From Colletotrichum lupini (Eukaryota > Ascomycota > Sordariomycetes > Glomerellales > Glomerellaceae): a stretch of DNA of 64,000 nt. The stretch's first letter is position 1. Every line of letters starts with the position of its first letter. Below are positions 1 through 12,783 of this stretch, piece after piece. The notes under the pieces were generated by a model. It was given only the letters and a program-made list of their open reading frames with translations. It made no database searches and had not been told where the DNA came from. The DNA lies in assembly GCF_023278565.1 (NCBI RefSeq), contig NC_064682.1, positions 2,790,001 to 2,854,000 on the forward strand. Reading direction: 5' to 3'. The position numbers and the translations under genes are program-made.

Positions 1-844
1 GCACCCTGACTGGGGTGATAGATACTACCTTGTCTTCAGAGTGATGGGTACATACTTCCCGGCAGGCTGCTGTTAGTCTGTTAAGAAAGACAGAGAGCAT
101 TTCCTGGGTGAGTACATGGGAATTGGTGGTGTTGTGGGCGTCATCTAGTGGGATATGTAGGTACCGTATACCGTATCCACGTATCTCCCGTACCCAGCTA
201 AAAGGACCTTATTAGCGCCACGAGTGAGAGTCTGGAAGACTGGGACTCGTTGGAAAGTGCGTGCTTGGCTTGGCTCCAGGAAAAAGGCGTGCAGATGCGA
301 CTAACAGCGCTGCGTAGGTACGGACGATGCAGCAGGGTGGAGGCGCGATGGGAGGACCCGCAGCTGTTAAATTGTCGGGGAGACCCAGACACACAGGCGT
401 GCCAGGGTGCAAGACGGCCGTCATCCATGAGGTGGTGGGGGTACGGCTGTGTGGATCATCCTGTTCCCTTGGCATGGTGTTCCTTAGTCCTGACGGTCGA
501 CGGATAGTACATGATGAGCCATCTTGAGCCACCATGATACCTCCCAGGTCACAGACCAAACGTTGGGTTCCTTGGTTCCTTGAACCGTTGTAACTTGTGG
601 CCCGTGGGAGGGCAGATCGGGGAGGAGTCAGAGACGGCAATAGCTTGCACCGGTCTCTACTATAGTAAGCTTTTTTCAACCGCCGCGGGGTTTTGCCTCG
701 AGGCATCTTGGTCGTTGGTACACAGACAGATGTCCCCGATCTTGAACGAAGAAGAGGCGGTCAGCGGTGGGATGAGATGGGATGATGAGTGTCCGTGTGT
801 AGAGGCTCGCGTCATCGGGAAGAAGGACGCTTTCGAGGTGTATA

Positions 845-861
845 GTGTGTGTGTGTGTGTG
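845..861. repeat. GT dinucleotide microsatellite
   Basis: Eight and a half GT units in a row, with further GT-rich sequence just downstream (tatgtgtgtgcg). A simple-sequence repeat with no gene assigned to it. Confidence 0.85.
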
Positions 862-1234
862 ACTTTTTTCGTCGGTATGTGTGTGCGCGAATGTGTAATG
901 CAACTCTACGATCTAACTACCCGGCGAGGGACTCGAACACCCTCTTTGGTCAGACTAGTCGTGCTAGTATAAGGTGGGAGAGCTGGCTACCAACAACGGC
1001 AGAGCTGAACAACATAGACGTTAGCGGCAGCCAATTCGTTGAGAGATTTTAGACACATTGACGTGGACTTGCAAACATTTCCATCTGAAAAGCAGATGCA
1101 AATTGAACATCATCTAGCACCTGCCCGTCATGGAGGTTTCCAAGCAGATCTCCATGGGCCCCGAAGCATGTGTGCTGACCCTTGATGCAGTCAGAAAAAA
1201 GAAGAATGAGAGACTCCGTACGGAGTAAGAAGAG

Positions 1235-1236
<2 letters not shown>

Positions 1237-1266
<30 letters not shown>
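1237..1266. repeat. 30-base poly(A) tract
   Basis: Thirty consecutive A residues on the plus strand. A second homopolymer (T10) occurs near 1713. The tract may be a microsatellite or the tail of a retroposed copy; no retroposed gene body is recognisable beside it. Confidence 0.85.
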
Positions 1267-1269
<3 letters not shown>

Positions 1270-1989
1270 ATCAAAGTGGATACCAGCAGTGTTGAAACGC
1301 AGGTATCCAGCGCGATGGTCGTCGATGATAGAGGTCAGACACGTCGAACAAGTTGGCGCTACAAAACTCCGAGAGCGAAATGCGCAGCTAAGCACGCGCG
1401 GCAGGCCAACAGACAGTGGAGAGAAACAAGGGGAAGCAAACAACAAGAAATGTTGCAGGTTGCGATGGCAATGCCGAACACAGAACACGCACAACAGCAG
1501 AAAACGGAGACACCACATCGAGGGAAGGCGGCCCCACTTGAGAGATAGCAGTAGCGCAGCCAGCAGCGCCTGCCCGAGTTTGTGCTGCTGCACGTTGCGT
1601 TGTCTGCGGCCGGCGTAAAAAGGCGGCAATACCAGGACCAGGGATGGGGTCCTGCCCCGCTTTGCCTGCTCCCGGTGTTCTTTCCTTGGACTTTTTGGTT
1701 TCTTTCTTCTCTTTTTTTTTTTCACGTTCCTTCCACATTGAATTCTCACAGTCTGGTTGGTCACTGCCCACCTGGCCAAGGACAGCCACATTGGCCAGTC
1801 AAAACATCTGAAATCCGCGCTTGTCAGGAGTGTGGGGCCTGGCAATCGGTTTCGAGTCATCCGGCAAAATGTGGAGAAAGAAAAGGCAAGAAGGGCTACA
1901 GTGTCTTGTTTTGGATTAGTGCTGCTGAATCAGCTTCCTTCCTCCAAAGGCGAGCCAATTAGGTAGAGAGAGAAGAGGGAAAGAGCAGT

Positions 1990-4390
1990 CCAGGTTTGAA
2001 GGGTCTCTCTCTCCGAATATGCACCTCTCGTTTCGATCTCGAACTCCAACCACGGCCATCCCACCACATCGCCATCACTGCCAGCTGCAACAAACATTAT
2101 TTGCATTCAAGTATCGCACTCTACAATTGGCTTCCCATCCTCGCTCCATCTTATCAGACCTCCTCTATCCAAACGCATTCTGTCCGGTCATTTCACCGGG
2201 TTTTCCACCACGGACTTCCCGCCATGCTTCCGCCAGTCTTCCGCGACTTCTCCGCTAGCCTCCCGCCAGTCAAACAAGCATATCTGAACCATTATTATTC
2301 ATCTCCATCTCGCATCAGGCCCGCACATCTAAAAGTCCTTTTGCGACAAAGGATCGAGGACCCGTATTATTCGTACGGATATCCCGCCCACCCACTGTCT
2401 TACAGCCTGGCAGGGACCTCATATGCTAAATTGCGTGCGGATCAATTACGACTAGTATCTGCTTCCATTGTGGATTGTCGCTGACCCCTTACATAAGCCT
2501 TTACAGTCAATTAGTCTTACCCTCCGACCGCAACTCAGCTGAGGTTTTCGGCACAGCAGCAATTCGAATCCTGGAGACACCAAAAAGTCGTCAATTCAAT
2601 GTGGACCGGGCCCCGCGGCCTCCCTGCTCCCCTGGTCCTAGCAGCATTCCACCGCCGGCTTCGTCCGCCGCAACGGAGGTCTTCTTGGACGTTGAATCAG
2701 CTCCGGTTCTCCATCAACGTTGACGCTGATCATTGACGAGATTTCAATCTCACGGCCCTGTTTCCCCTCCGACCTGTTTCCTCCAACGGGCCTCCTATCA
2801 CTCTCCTACGGACGTCTCCCACTCGTCTTATCCTCCGGCTGATCAAGCAACCGGTGCAACCCTGGACATTTCCGTTTCGCCAAGCCCGTCTTCAGAATGA
2901 GTCACTTCTAGACTGCAAATCATGGCAACTGAACCAAAAAGCAAAAACTCGAGGGCCTAGCAGACACACTAATGACAGGTCGAATTATCTTCTACAACGG
3001 ATACAGGCCATTGAGGTGTCAGCAAGAATTGTTGCGAGTAATTCAAGCCCAGCAAGTCACTGTTCCACGACAAATGCACCCTCGCGCCTCACCCTGTCGG
3101 AGACTTTCCTTTGCTAAATTAGTGTCTCGCCGCCACGCCTTCCGCGCGCCCTCCCGCCGCAAGTCACACACCTGGTGGGCGTTCCCCCGTCCTACCTGAC
3201 GGTGGCACGGTGCAGCTGCCGTTCGAGTCTCGGCGGCAATCGGCCGAAGCCTCGGACAAGGTACATGATGTTCCTCAATCTCGCAAACCAGAAGAGACTC
3301 AAGAGAGATAGCAGCACTACGGATACAGAACATATCGCTACCCTGGCGACCTGGCCTGGCACCTGGCCCCCGACTTTCCAAGGCTGATGAGAAATGCACA
3401 GCTCAACCCCAGACACCTCACGTCGTGAAGACTAGCCAAGACCCGCTAATTACACATTGATAAAAAGTCCGTCCGTCTCCTGTCAGCTAGAGCCTGGTCG
3501 AGGACCTTCGCGTGACGCCTCGCACGCATGCACATGGCCTACCGTACTCCGTACCTCGCTCGCCTTTAGCAATCATGCCCACATCAGCCTGATCGGCTCG
3601 GCCTCAAGTGCCGCGACACGAAACATGAACGCGAAAGCCAACTCAACCACCCAATACTCGGTGCAGCATGCAGCACGTACGCCTGGCTCTAAGCTTATGC
3701 AGCGCTGCTTCATCCTCACTTCATCCTCTTCGTCTTCTTTGCTACTCTCCCCCACACCCCCGAACGAACGATGTCAATTCGCTCGCCAGCGGCAGCATCC
3801 GATCGACAGCGTGGCGTTTCTACCCGACTTCAGACTGGCTCCCAGCGAGAGAAATGATCGCTTGAACTCGTCACAGACCGCCCTGTCCCCTGACGACTGA
3901 CTGCACGCCGAAAGAGTCATCCACAGACTTGTTTGTGCCGGATGCTGACAGCCAAGAACCCAGATGGAGTTTCCTCCAATGGGCCTCTTTACTCTTGTCT
4001 TTCCACTACCTATTCTGCTCTCAAAGTGGCCAGCGCCTGCATTACACTACACTGATTTTCCAGAAACCTCGGAGACATGTCATCCCTGTCGTCGAGGCAC
4101 AAATGGTAAGCTTGCGGCTGATTCTCGGATCTCAACCGCTGAACGAGACGGATATCCGTATAGGAGTTTTGGTCAACCGCTCGGTCGGAGCCGACTCGGT
4201 CAGCCGAAAGAGGCAACATGCGGGGACGATCTACGTCGACGACCCCTCCACCCAAAACGTTGTCGTAAATCGGCCAAAAAGTCTAATATCGTGATCTGGA
4301 AGCGACCATTTCCGTCCCGTCCAAACAGTCGATATGCTATGCCAAAGTTTCCTCCCATGGGCATGCCATCTCTTTGGCTCCCACATTGAC
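1990..4390 (+). other. pyrimidine-rich stretch without a recognisable gene
   Basis: The plus strand from the run of TCTCTCTC near 2005 onward is C/T-rich and purine-poor, like the transcript leaders before several genes in this window (for example 29,800-30,032 and 39,100-39,503). Plus-strand open frames such as 1996-2484 and 3457-3900 are low-complexity and match no family I know. The next downstream gene is on the opposite strand, so the stretch is not obviously the leader of a visible coding region. It could be a noncoding transcript or a decayed gene. Confidence 0.35.
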
Positions 4391-6656
4391 CACACAGACT
4401 TTACAGTCTAAGCGTGGATCGTCGACTGTTGGACGAGGCGTTCTTGTTGGTCTGATGTAGCTCAACATCGATTGACCCTCAAGTGTCAGTTAGTCAGCCA
4501 TACACACACATTTTCCCCAAACATCGCAAGTGATTTGCTGAATCCGGTAATGGCTTCGTGGGGAGCATCTGGGCGGGCGAAACAATCATAAGCCTATTTC
4601 TATTGCGACGAGCGCACTCTCGGGCCGTTCGAGACACCGTTGGACCTCGGCGTCGTTGGAGCATCAATGTGAACGTGAGCGAGCAGGCAATGTATGATGA
4701 TGAGCGGGCGATTCCTGTTAGTACGGTGTCTCTCTCAACGATGTAGTGTGTATCACTCTGGCTCAAGCGCTCCGGCGTTTGTTCTCTTCCCTCCCTTGAA
4801 CAACTACCCTTCCCCCCCAACGTACCTTGCTCGTTGAGGCTTGTAAGTCCGTCTCGAGCATTCCGTAGACGTATAAACTGCCAGACTTGTCAACTATCGG
4901 GTACTTTGCACAGTATTAGACACGATAGACGAACAGTTGCTAGCCAAAGCTTGTAGATTTCTCAGTCCTTTAGTCTGAGAGACCTCTTGATGCGATAGAT
5001 CAAGTCAGCCAGCGACCCTACCTGCAACGTGACAGATCTTGAATTGATACCTTGCGAAATCAAATACAAAGTAGAAGCCTTCCATATGATGTTCAGCTAA
5101 AGATGCTGAAGATGCTGGAGAGAGATACTGAGGACGGATCTACTTGGCTAGTCGGATGCTACCTCTAGGTTCTCTCATGACGGTGTTGCTTGCGTGCAAG
5201 TCTAGGAACATGAGCTTGCCTAGCTGACGGTACTGCCGCTGGCTACCCTTTGGTGATATTTCGGCCTCTTGGTCCTGTGTCTCTCCTTTGTTAGTTTGCA
5301 GTATTGTCCCATGTACAACGTCTTTCTCAGTAACAACGTATTAGCTCCAGAAGATCTAGCAAGTACATTGTGTCTCCCATTCTCGACGTGTACTCCGCAT
5401 CATCCCCTTTGAAGGATCATTATCTTAGTGTCCTCGGGATTTTCTCGATCTGATCGCTGCCTTGCCCCTTTCCCGTGTGAATAGGCGTAACATGAGTCCC
5501 GTCTCGCATGGAACACCTTGAACTGAGCAACTGTGTTTCCTGGCGTAATCTGTAGCTAGGTGCAAGTGTTGATCAAGAAAAAGTAAGTATATAATGCTAT
5601 CGGCCAGCAGAGATGCTACATGTTTCTCTCCACACAGTCTCTGCCATTGAAGCTAGACTCCTCGGGTCATGGAATTTAAATTCCTCTTGATGCAGACTTG
5701 CTAGGTGCATTTTCCCTTGGCTCTCTTACGACAACACTGTTAATTGAGACTGAGACACGTCGGATTCTTTCACTAAAGCCCTCTTTGAGAGTATACAGAC
5801 GCGAATACTGGAGAGAAGCGGGGAGGGCGAGACTACTGATTGTCTGCTGCTGGTGCATAAATCAAGTATCCATGCAACATGAAGATTCACTCCATCGTCG
5901 CTTAACACAACTAGAAACGCAAGATCTTGCCTCTCCGATCGAACAGCCTCTTCAAGAGAGGCGCACTCTTGCTTTGCGGAGTGTTCACGCTCCACGAGGC
6001 CACTTTACAAAGGCCGCCAGCGGGGTGCAGAAGGGATCTACGGCGCCACCATGAGGCCCTCAATGGCGATGTCGATGACTTGGTTGCAGTTTTTGGGGCC
6101 CTGCTAGTGTTCGGCACTTTCGTCTCGCCCTCGTCTTTGTCACGATATTATGCAAAATCTTGTCGCGACTCCATGAGTTGCGTTGAGGTCTCTTCGGATG
6201 GTTGAATCCTTGTACCTGGCCGTGATGGATGACGTCGGAGAGTGCTGACAATCACGTTAGTGAATGGTCTCGAGGCTATTTATGTTGCTATCGCTTGTTT
6301 TGGTGCTGTTGTCGTCCACTCCTCCGCAGTCCATGAGCAGCGGCTTGGCTTGGCAAGTGAGTAGTTCTCCTGTCATGATTCACGTTGTAGGTTCCAGCCA
6401 TGAAATGTTGCTTCTTCCTGTAAACTCCATGAGTTTGTCATTATTCTGGGTCTTCTTGATACGAGGCTATAAAACGGGGATGGGATTTCTAGTCCCTCTG
6501 GAGAGCACGCTGTCAAGACTCCTTCTTTTCGAGCCAAGTCCAAGCCCTTTTGCATGTTTTATTTGTTTCAGTAAACGAGAGAAAACTGCTCAGAAGCAAC
6601 GATCAACTGCTTCAACGAAGATCTTCTCCGCAACAAGACCACCAGGCTCATGAATC
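4391..6656. other. intergenic gap downstream of the P450 gene
   Basis: No open frame with protein-like character was found, and 4,820-5,675 has no frame of 60 codons in any direction. It probably holds the 3' untranslated region of the minus-strand P450 gene at its right end. I see no transposon or RNA gene. Confidence 0.5.
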
Positions 6657-8493
6657 TCAAGCTTCCAGGTCCCCAAACCCAAGATTATCAATGTCAAACT
6701 CTTCCACCCTCCTCTTAACCATCACCACAGCTTTCGGGTTCACATTCATGGACGCGCCCGTAATCACAGGCTCCGAAGGCGACCCCGGCGCCAGCTTCCA
6801 GTCGTACTTCAACAGCAAGTGACAAAGCGCAACCTTCACCTCGTTGGAGGCGAAGAACCGGCCAGGGCACGCGTGCAAGCCGTGACCGAAGCCCAGGTGC
6901 TCCGGGCTCGTCGTCACGAGCTGCGCCTTGTTGGCGCCGCCGGGCTGCTCGCGCATGCGGCGGAAGCGGTGGATGTCGTAGGTCTCGGGGTGTTCGTGGA
7001 CGGTCGGGTCGATGGAGCTGTAGGTGTTGACGGAGACGGTGTCGCCGCGGCGGATGGTGATGTTGGAGTCTGGGAGGGTCACGTCTTTGGTGGCGAGGCG
7101 GCGCATGAGGACTGCAGTCGAAGAGGTGATTTATTAGATGGAGGCTTTGGGTTGTTGAATGTAATGGAGAGGGCGGTGGACTTACGCATGGAGACGGGCT
7201 TCATTCTTTGCGTCTCCTTGATGGCGCTGTCCAGGAGCTTCATGTTATACAGCGCGCTCTTCTTCCATCCCTCGGCTTTCAGGACCTCCACGATCTCGGC
7301 TCTCAGGGGGTCGATCAGCTCCGGCTCCCTGGCTAAGTAGATGAGCGTCTGAGCAAGGAGGTCCGTCGTAGTGTGTATAGCCACAAAGGAGAGCGTGAGC
7401 TGGAAAGTGGCAGCATCGTACGCCCCTCCCTGCGCCTCAGCCTCAGCCCACTCGATAGCATCGTTAGACACCGGCGTCTCAGTGGCCTGGCCTCCGGCGG
7501 CGGCTGCCCGTTTCTCCGCGCGCCGCTTTTCAATGACTGGTGCGATGAGCTTCTGGGCCTCGGCCAGGGACTCACGCGTGCGTCTGCAGTCTGCGGAGAA
7601 CCAGTGGAGGAGGGGGCGCAGACGGAAGGGCACGGCGCGGAGCTTGACGGCTGCGGTGAAGGAGAGGACAGTGTAGTCCTTTGTGATGCGGAGCCAGTCT
7701 TCGTTACGGCAGAGTTCTGGGCCGAGGAAGACGCGGGAGGAGAGGCGGGCTACGAGGTCAAGGATTGTGTCTTTTAGGGGCAGTTGGTGCCATTCTGAAT
7801 CGGCGATTGTTAGTTTTGGTTCCAAAGAAAGGCATTCCGAGGAATCTAGGAGATGGCCATGATATCTACCTTGAGATTCGCCGAAGATGAGGTTTGCTGC
7901 GAACGCGGTTTCGAGAGAGAGCGGTTCGGTGATGGTATCTGCCAGCAACTACTTGCAGGATCTTGTTATCGTCGTCAACGAATCCGAACGGCTGAAATCC
8001 CGGGATTTTGCCATGGAGGTCCTACAAATTGAACAAAAATGTCAGTATACCAAGAGCTCCCCAAGTAGAACGTCTTAAAGAACCACCCTGGGTAGTCTTC
8101 ACGGCCCTGGGAACTCACCCGCATGATCACAGCCCCGAAGCTCAGTCCCTCCTCATTCCGGATGACGTTGGCGAAACGAGTGGGCAGAACAATAATCTCC
8201 CCACTCTCTGCAAGGACCTTGTATGGTTTGTCGCGCAACGTGGCTCTCCCTCTCGCAATCAGTTCCTTTCCTGTTTTGAAGAATTCAATCTGTGCTAGGA
8301 AGGTCGGTCTAAACCACTTTGGCGGCGGCTGCAGGAGGGGTAAATCGTCGTGTTTGAAAACTTTGAGGAAGATGGAAAAGACGACGACCAAGAAGGCAGT
8401 GGCGATGTAGCCGTACGGCTGGATTGTTGGGCTTGGACTGTTCTCTTTGCCTAGCCAGGAGAAAGCGGACGCGATTGGTGAAGATGAAGCCAT
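6657..8493 (-). CDS. cytochrome P450 monooxygenase, apparent frameshift
   Basis: Membrane-anchored haem monooxygenase related to the fungal ent-kaurene-oxidase-like P450s (family assignment by recall). An N-terminal transmembrane helix lies at about residues 28-45. Later come an I-helix segment (AIHTTTD), the ExxR motif (KETQR) and the haem loop FGHGLHACPGRFFAS with its Cys ligand. Exons on the minus strand: 8493-8119, from 8021, about 7948-7870, 7794-7186 and 7111-6657. Introns 8118-8022, 7869-7795 and 7185-7112 have good GT/AG ends. Between the exon starting at 8021 (DLHGKIPGFQPF...ILQV) and the next conserved block (LADTITEPLSL) the reading frame shifts by one base near 7946-7955, with a TAG in the downstream frame. 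No plausible intron bridges it. This is either a recent inactivating indel or a sequence error; everything else looks intact. The substrate cannot be told. Confidence 0.8.
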
Positions 8494-10537
8494 TGTGACT
8501 CGGTTTGGAGATCAGTTTGCTGTTGTGATGGTTGACAGGGCGTGGTAAGATATACGTAGACCTGCTTCGTCAAGAGTTGTCCATTTCAACCTTCATGGAA
8601 TGGCCTCCTTATGTAAAGAACATTCAGTTGTTCAGCATGCCTCTCAGGAGCGCCATCATGGAGCCGATAACTGATCAACTTAGGATGACGGGAATTATCT
8701 TGACTCTGAATCCCATACCAAGTTTTGAATTGGGTCTCAACGGACAGCTCCTAGCGAGCTTCAACCCTATGCATGGCTTTCCCCCATCTCGCATGAGGCA
8801 GAGGACTACAAATCAAAACGTTCTCATTCGCTACAATGTTGATGGTAAACCACATATCGGGAATTGCTTGCAAAGCCGAAAGGCGAAATACTGCGTCCGC
8901 ACGATAGACTGTCGTCAGTCACGACATCGGGACGGAATTCAGACGAACTGATGTCAACCGATCCGATGAACACGCGGGCAATCACCTTTGTCAAGTGCGC
9001 CTTGCGCAGCCATTTTTGTTTTTTCTTTCTTTCTTACCGCTTTTACGCCATAGTATATGGGTAGCATATGTCCATTCGTTAGAATGCAGCCAATGTTTCA
9101 CCACTTTGCTAAGCGGTGGGAGCCGAAACTTTTGACCAGTCATCATCGAGGCTCACGATGTTCAGGCATTGTAACTTGCCTAGACAAACACTGACTCAAG
9201 CTCCGTACGGCTCCGGAGTCTTTAAAGTCTCTCAATCCCGCCTCTTGCTTTGCTTTAAACTACAGACTGTCCACCAAGATAACTTATGGGGCTGTGTCAT
9301 GATCGTGGGGTAGGATGAACATAAAAACCAGCCACTGGAAGCGCAGGCTACGGTAGGCAGAACCAATGATAGCTCGCACTTTACGCGGGTAACGATATTA
9401 CAATCTTCAACCAGGGCCTGTAGTTAGAGACCGAAGTCCGTGTCTCAGCTACGGGTACGGTAACTAATGTCACATAGTGCAAGATTCGAGCAAATGCCTA
9501 TTTAGGGGAAGCCGGCACTCGAAGCCGCCAAGGCCTAGCAAGGCAGATCTGTCAACCCCTAAATTCTGGAGCAAGCGAGTCTGTAACTAACGAACTGCCT
9601 AGCTCGTATCTCGTGTTCGTAACTCGGGTTCCGTCGCGTTTACAACCGTATGGGGCAAAAGCGGACGAATCAGGTACTCTATAACCAAGGGCAAATGGAC
9701 ATCGACCAAACGGATTACTCCTTGCCGAGACTGGGTTATGCCGTTAGATATACGAACGGGTCTTCCCGAATCTCCCGTTGACGTGTGAAGTGTGGCTATG
9801 ACGGCTCAGCCTAGTGGGGGTTTGACCCTTGTCACTGCGTTCGCGCCTGGGCTTTGTAACGAAACCTTAATATTCCAAGAGATTTTTAAGCCAACGTCTG
9901 CGTGTAAAGTTACAATTACACGAGTAAGTCAGCGGATAGTACGGCTAGGCAAAGGCTGTAAAATGGGGGAGAGAGCTATTCAATCTGCCTAGTTCAGGAC
10001 ATTCGAAAGTCCATTGGTTCCTATGATCTTAGGCCCGCAGATCCGTCAGGTTTTGTCTCGTTAGGATAGGTAAGGTAATAATTGGCTACGATGCCAAGAG
10101 AACGCAGAAAGCTTGGGTGAGATTGGTCCTTTCATGTACTTACCTAAGCTTTTACTCACTTGATAAGAAAGCCTGGGCTCCAGAGGCGCAGGATGTATGT
10201 TCTCATTGCCAATTCCGTGTAGCCTTTCATAATTGTTTTCTTTCAGTATCTGCTCTGGATATTGTACTGGTATCTCGCTCTTTCAAATCTGGTTTTATCT
10301 CAGACAATCTGTCTTATTATACTATCTCATTGACAGTCATCACAAAGAGAAGGCAACCGGAAACAATAAAAGGACAGCCATAAGAGAAGGATCGGGAGGA
10401 TAGAGAGCACGGAAGAGCGCGAAAACCTACGAAGCCGAAGGTGACTCCCCTTGTGATCTGAACGAAGACGCGAGCCGAGATCCTGGACCGTTTGACTCGA
10501 GAGTGACACTACGGAATTGGACCGTCCTGAAGATTCA
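8494..10537. other. intergenic gap between divergent P450 and DUF300 genes
   Basis: Contains the promoters of two divergently transcribed genes. Open frames are short and without motifs. Around 9,360-10,000 there are hairpin-forming and repeated short words (for example GTGTAA...TTACAC near 9,902), suggesting old transposon debris, but no terminal repeats or transposase could be read. Confidence 0.45.
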
Positions 10538-12304
10538 ATGGCGAAATGCAAAGAGCATCCTCTGGATGTTCCAAGTACGTTAAGATATATGACAACATCG
10601 GTCGAAGGCACGTCTGACAAATATACTGCAAGTTATCGAACAGAAGCTCGGTGGCGGTATCCGAGTCCACGGCCTGTTGATATCTCTATCAGCAGGAGCA
10701 ACCATAGTCGCCTGTTGTGCCACGGCATACCTCATCTTCAGACACGCGAGCAACTACACGAAACCCAAAGAACAGAAGCAGTGAGTTACGCATATCTCAT
10801 TCTCTAGCACTCTCCCATCCTAGGTCGTTCATGGGTTCTGACAAAAAGACATTCTTGCACAGAATAATCCGGATCCTGTTGATGGTCCCAGTCTACTCCA
10901 TCGCATGCAGCCTGAGTATCATCTTTTACAAGAAGCAGGTGTACATCGGAAGCGTTTACGAGTTCTACGAGTCCTTAGTCATCGCATCCTTCTTCCTGTT
11001 ACTCTGCCAGCTGCTGCATCCCGATCTGAATACATTACGCCGGGTCTTCAACTTGGTGGAGCCGAAGAAGTGGCTCAATCCCACGCGGTTCTTTGTCAAG
11101 CATGTAGGAAGAAACAAAAAGGGACAAACTGAGGACGGCCTGAAATGGTTCAACGTGAGTGAATGCAGCTCAAAAACATGGTGTCTCTTACATAGCCTGC
11201 GTCAAACTAATTTTTGCTAGATTATTTGGTTTGGAGTCTTCCAGTTCTGTACTGTCAAGTTCTTCGGTGCTCTCACAAAGTGCATCACGGAAGCCGCGGA
11301 CGTGTATTGCAAGGAATCCAAGGATCCTAGCCATGCCAAGATCTGGGTGAGTGAGATCCCAATGAAGACGAGGTTCTCGAGAGTCGAACATGGTAGAGGA
11401 CGAAGACCAGAGAGACTGACAACAAGTAGATCATGGTCATTGAGATCTTGTCCCTCGTCACAGCCATGATGTGCCTGCTGCAATTCTACCATCAAACCTC
11501 AAAGGAGATGGCCCAGCATCGACCTCTGCTCAAGTTCCTCGCCATCAAGCTGGTGGTGTTTCTATTCTACGTTCAGACCGTGAGTGCAAATCCCTTCTCC
11601 CTAGATAGGTGGTTTCCAACAACGTCCTCTCCTGGCCGCCTGTCTACTATGAACGTACGCTGACGCCGAAGCGACACCAGGGCATCTTCGAGTTCCTCAC
11701 AGGCGACGGTGGTCCATTGATACCAACAGCATACATCTCGCACCCGTCATGGGCAGTCGGTATTCCCAACACACTCCTATGCTTCGAGATGGCAGCCGTA
11801 TCAATTCTCCACCTTTATGCCTACCCCTACTCCATTTACAAAGACCCGGCGGCACCGAAAAACACCGGACATAATGCCAACGACGAAGATGGGCAGGGCA
11901 CAGACCAGAACTCTGCGACGCGAATCATCCCTGTAAGAAGCCGAGAAGTCTGGCCTCAGCAGCCTGAGACTGCGTATGGACGGGCAGGAGCAGAAGAGCA
12001 GGACGCATGCGGCGTTTGGGATGGAGCTGACGGCTCTACTCGGCCTAACGCCGAGACCAGCGTCTCTGCGCGGGGCTTCCAATGGAGAGCGTTGAAGGAT
12101 GCCCTCAACTTTGTGGATATTGTCCGGGCTGTTGTGACAGCGTCGCGGTGGCTGGTTGTCGAGCGACGGAGGGCTGCTCGGGGTTCTGGAACCGAGGGGG
12201 TCCAGATGCAAAGTGAGAATGGGGCGCAGTATATGGAAAGGGTCAAAACGGATGATTTATCTGAGGCTCTGAATATGGTCAACAGTCATATGTCTCGCAG
12301 ATGA
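10538..12304 (+). CDS. DUF300 / OST-alpha (TMEM184-like) membrane protein
   Basis: Multi-pass membrane protein of the organic solute transporter alpha / DUF300 family; fungal members have no firm function. Six exons: 10538-10574, 10644-10780, 10824-11154, 11221-11346, 11430-11579 and 11609-12304, all with GT/AG ends and matching phases; the first intron has a CTGAC branch site. I chose the ATG at 10538 because splicing joins it in frame to the first helix (GLLISISAGATIVACCATAY). Family signatures follow: YIGSVYEFYESLVIASFF, the FGVFQFCTVKFFGA helix, and SWPPVYYER followed by a conserved membrane segment (FEMAAVSILHLYAYP). The C-terminal ~170 residues are hydrophilic and probably cytosolic. 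It stands alone between the P450 and a tRNA. Confidence 0.85.
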
Positions 12305-12783
12305 ACTACCAGGCATAATTGACATGCCTGACGAAAACCTAGCTGCTGAGGACCCTCTTCATGGCGTGGAATGAGAAAATTGGTATTGTTCGTTGCATGT
12401 ACTTCGTACTAGGGCTTTATGTCCGGAGTTATCATCTCTCAGTGTCTTGAGACTCGCTAGATCATAGACTTGTCGTTCGAGAGCTCTTCGAAATTCAACC
12501 CTAGCAACGCAGACAAGCTTCATCAAGAACAATGGTACGCATTTCAATCAAACCATTGGAGTCTGGGCAACAACTTCTAAAGCCATATTTCTTCTACCCA
12601 TCTCTCAAGTCTTGCACGAGACTTCCATGCAGCCCTCGGAGAATACACCCATCTGCTCCACCGCGCGTAAGCCCTCACGCATCTCGTCTCCCACCTCACT
12701 TGAGAGTCCATAGACCCGTTTCCAAGCGGATCTGTCAACCAAGCTTCCTCCCCCACCAAGGAGACACATGCAAGCTTCAATTC
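12305..12783. other. intergenic gap before tRNA-His
   Basis: Short spacer with the 3' end of the DUF300 gene and the upstream flank of the tRNA. No coding signal seen. Confidence 0.6.

Larger units (their letters stand above)
1..1989. other. gene-poor intergenic stretch
   Basis: I see no convincing protein gene here. Open frames are short, overlap on both strands and lack family motifs. Visible structure is limited to a GT dinucleotide run, an uninterrupted poly(A) tract, a short perfect palindrome, and a possible tRNA relic on the minus strand near 905-1000. Confidence 0.6.

Noticed and set aside
845..1266. Repeats near 845 and 1237 considered as part of a CRISPR-like or transposon end structure
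   Set aside because: They are simple sequence runs with no spaced identical units; CRISPR is not expected in a eukaryotic nuclear genome.
1114..1860. 248-codon minus-strand frame across the poly(A) tract
   Set aside because: Contains a homopolymer Phe run from the A30 tract and is otherwise low complexity; no start or domain support.
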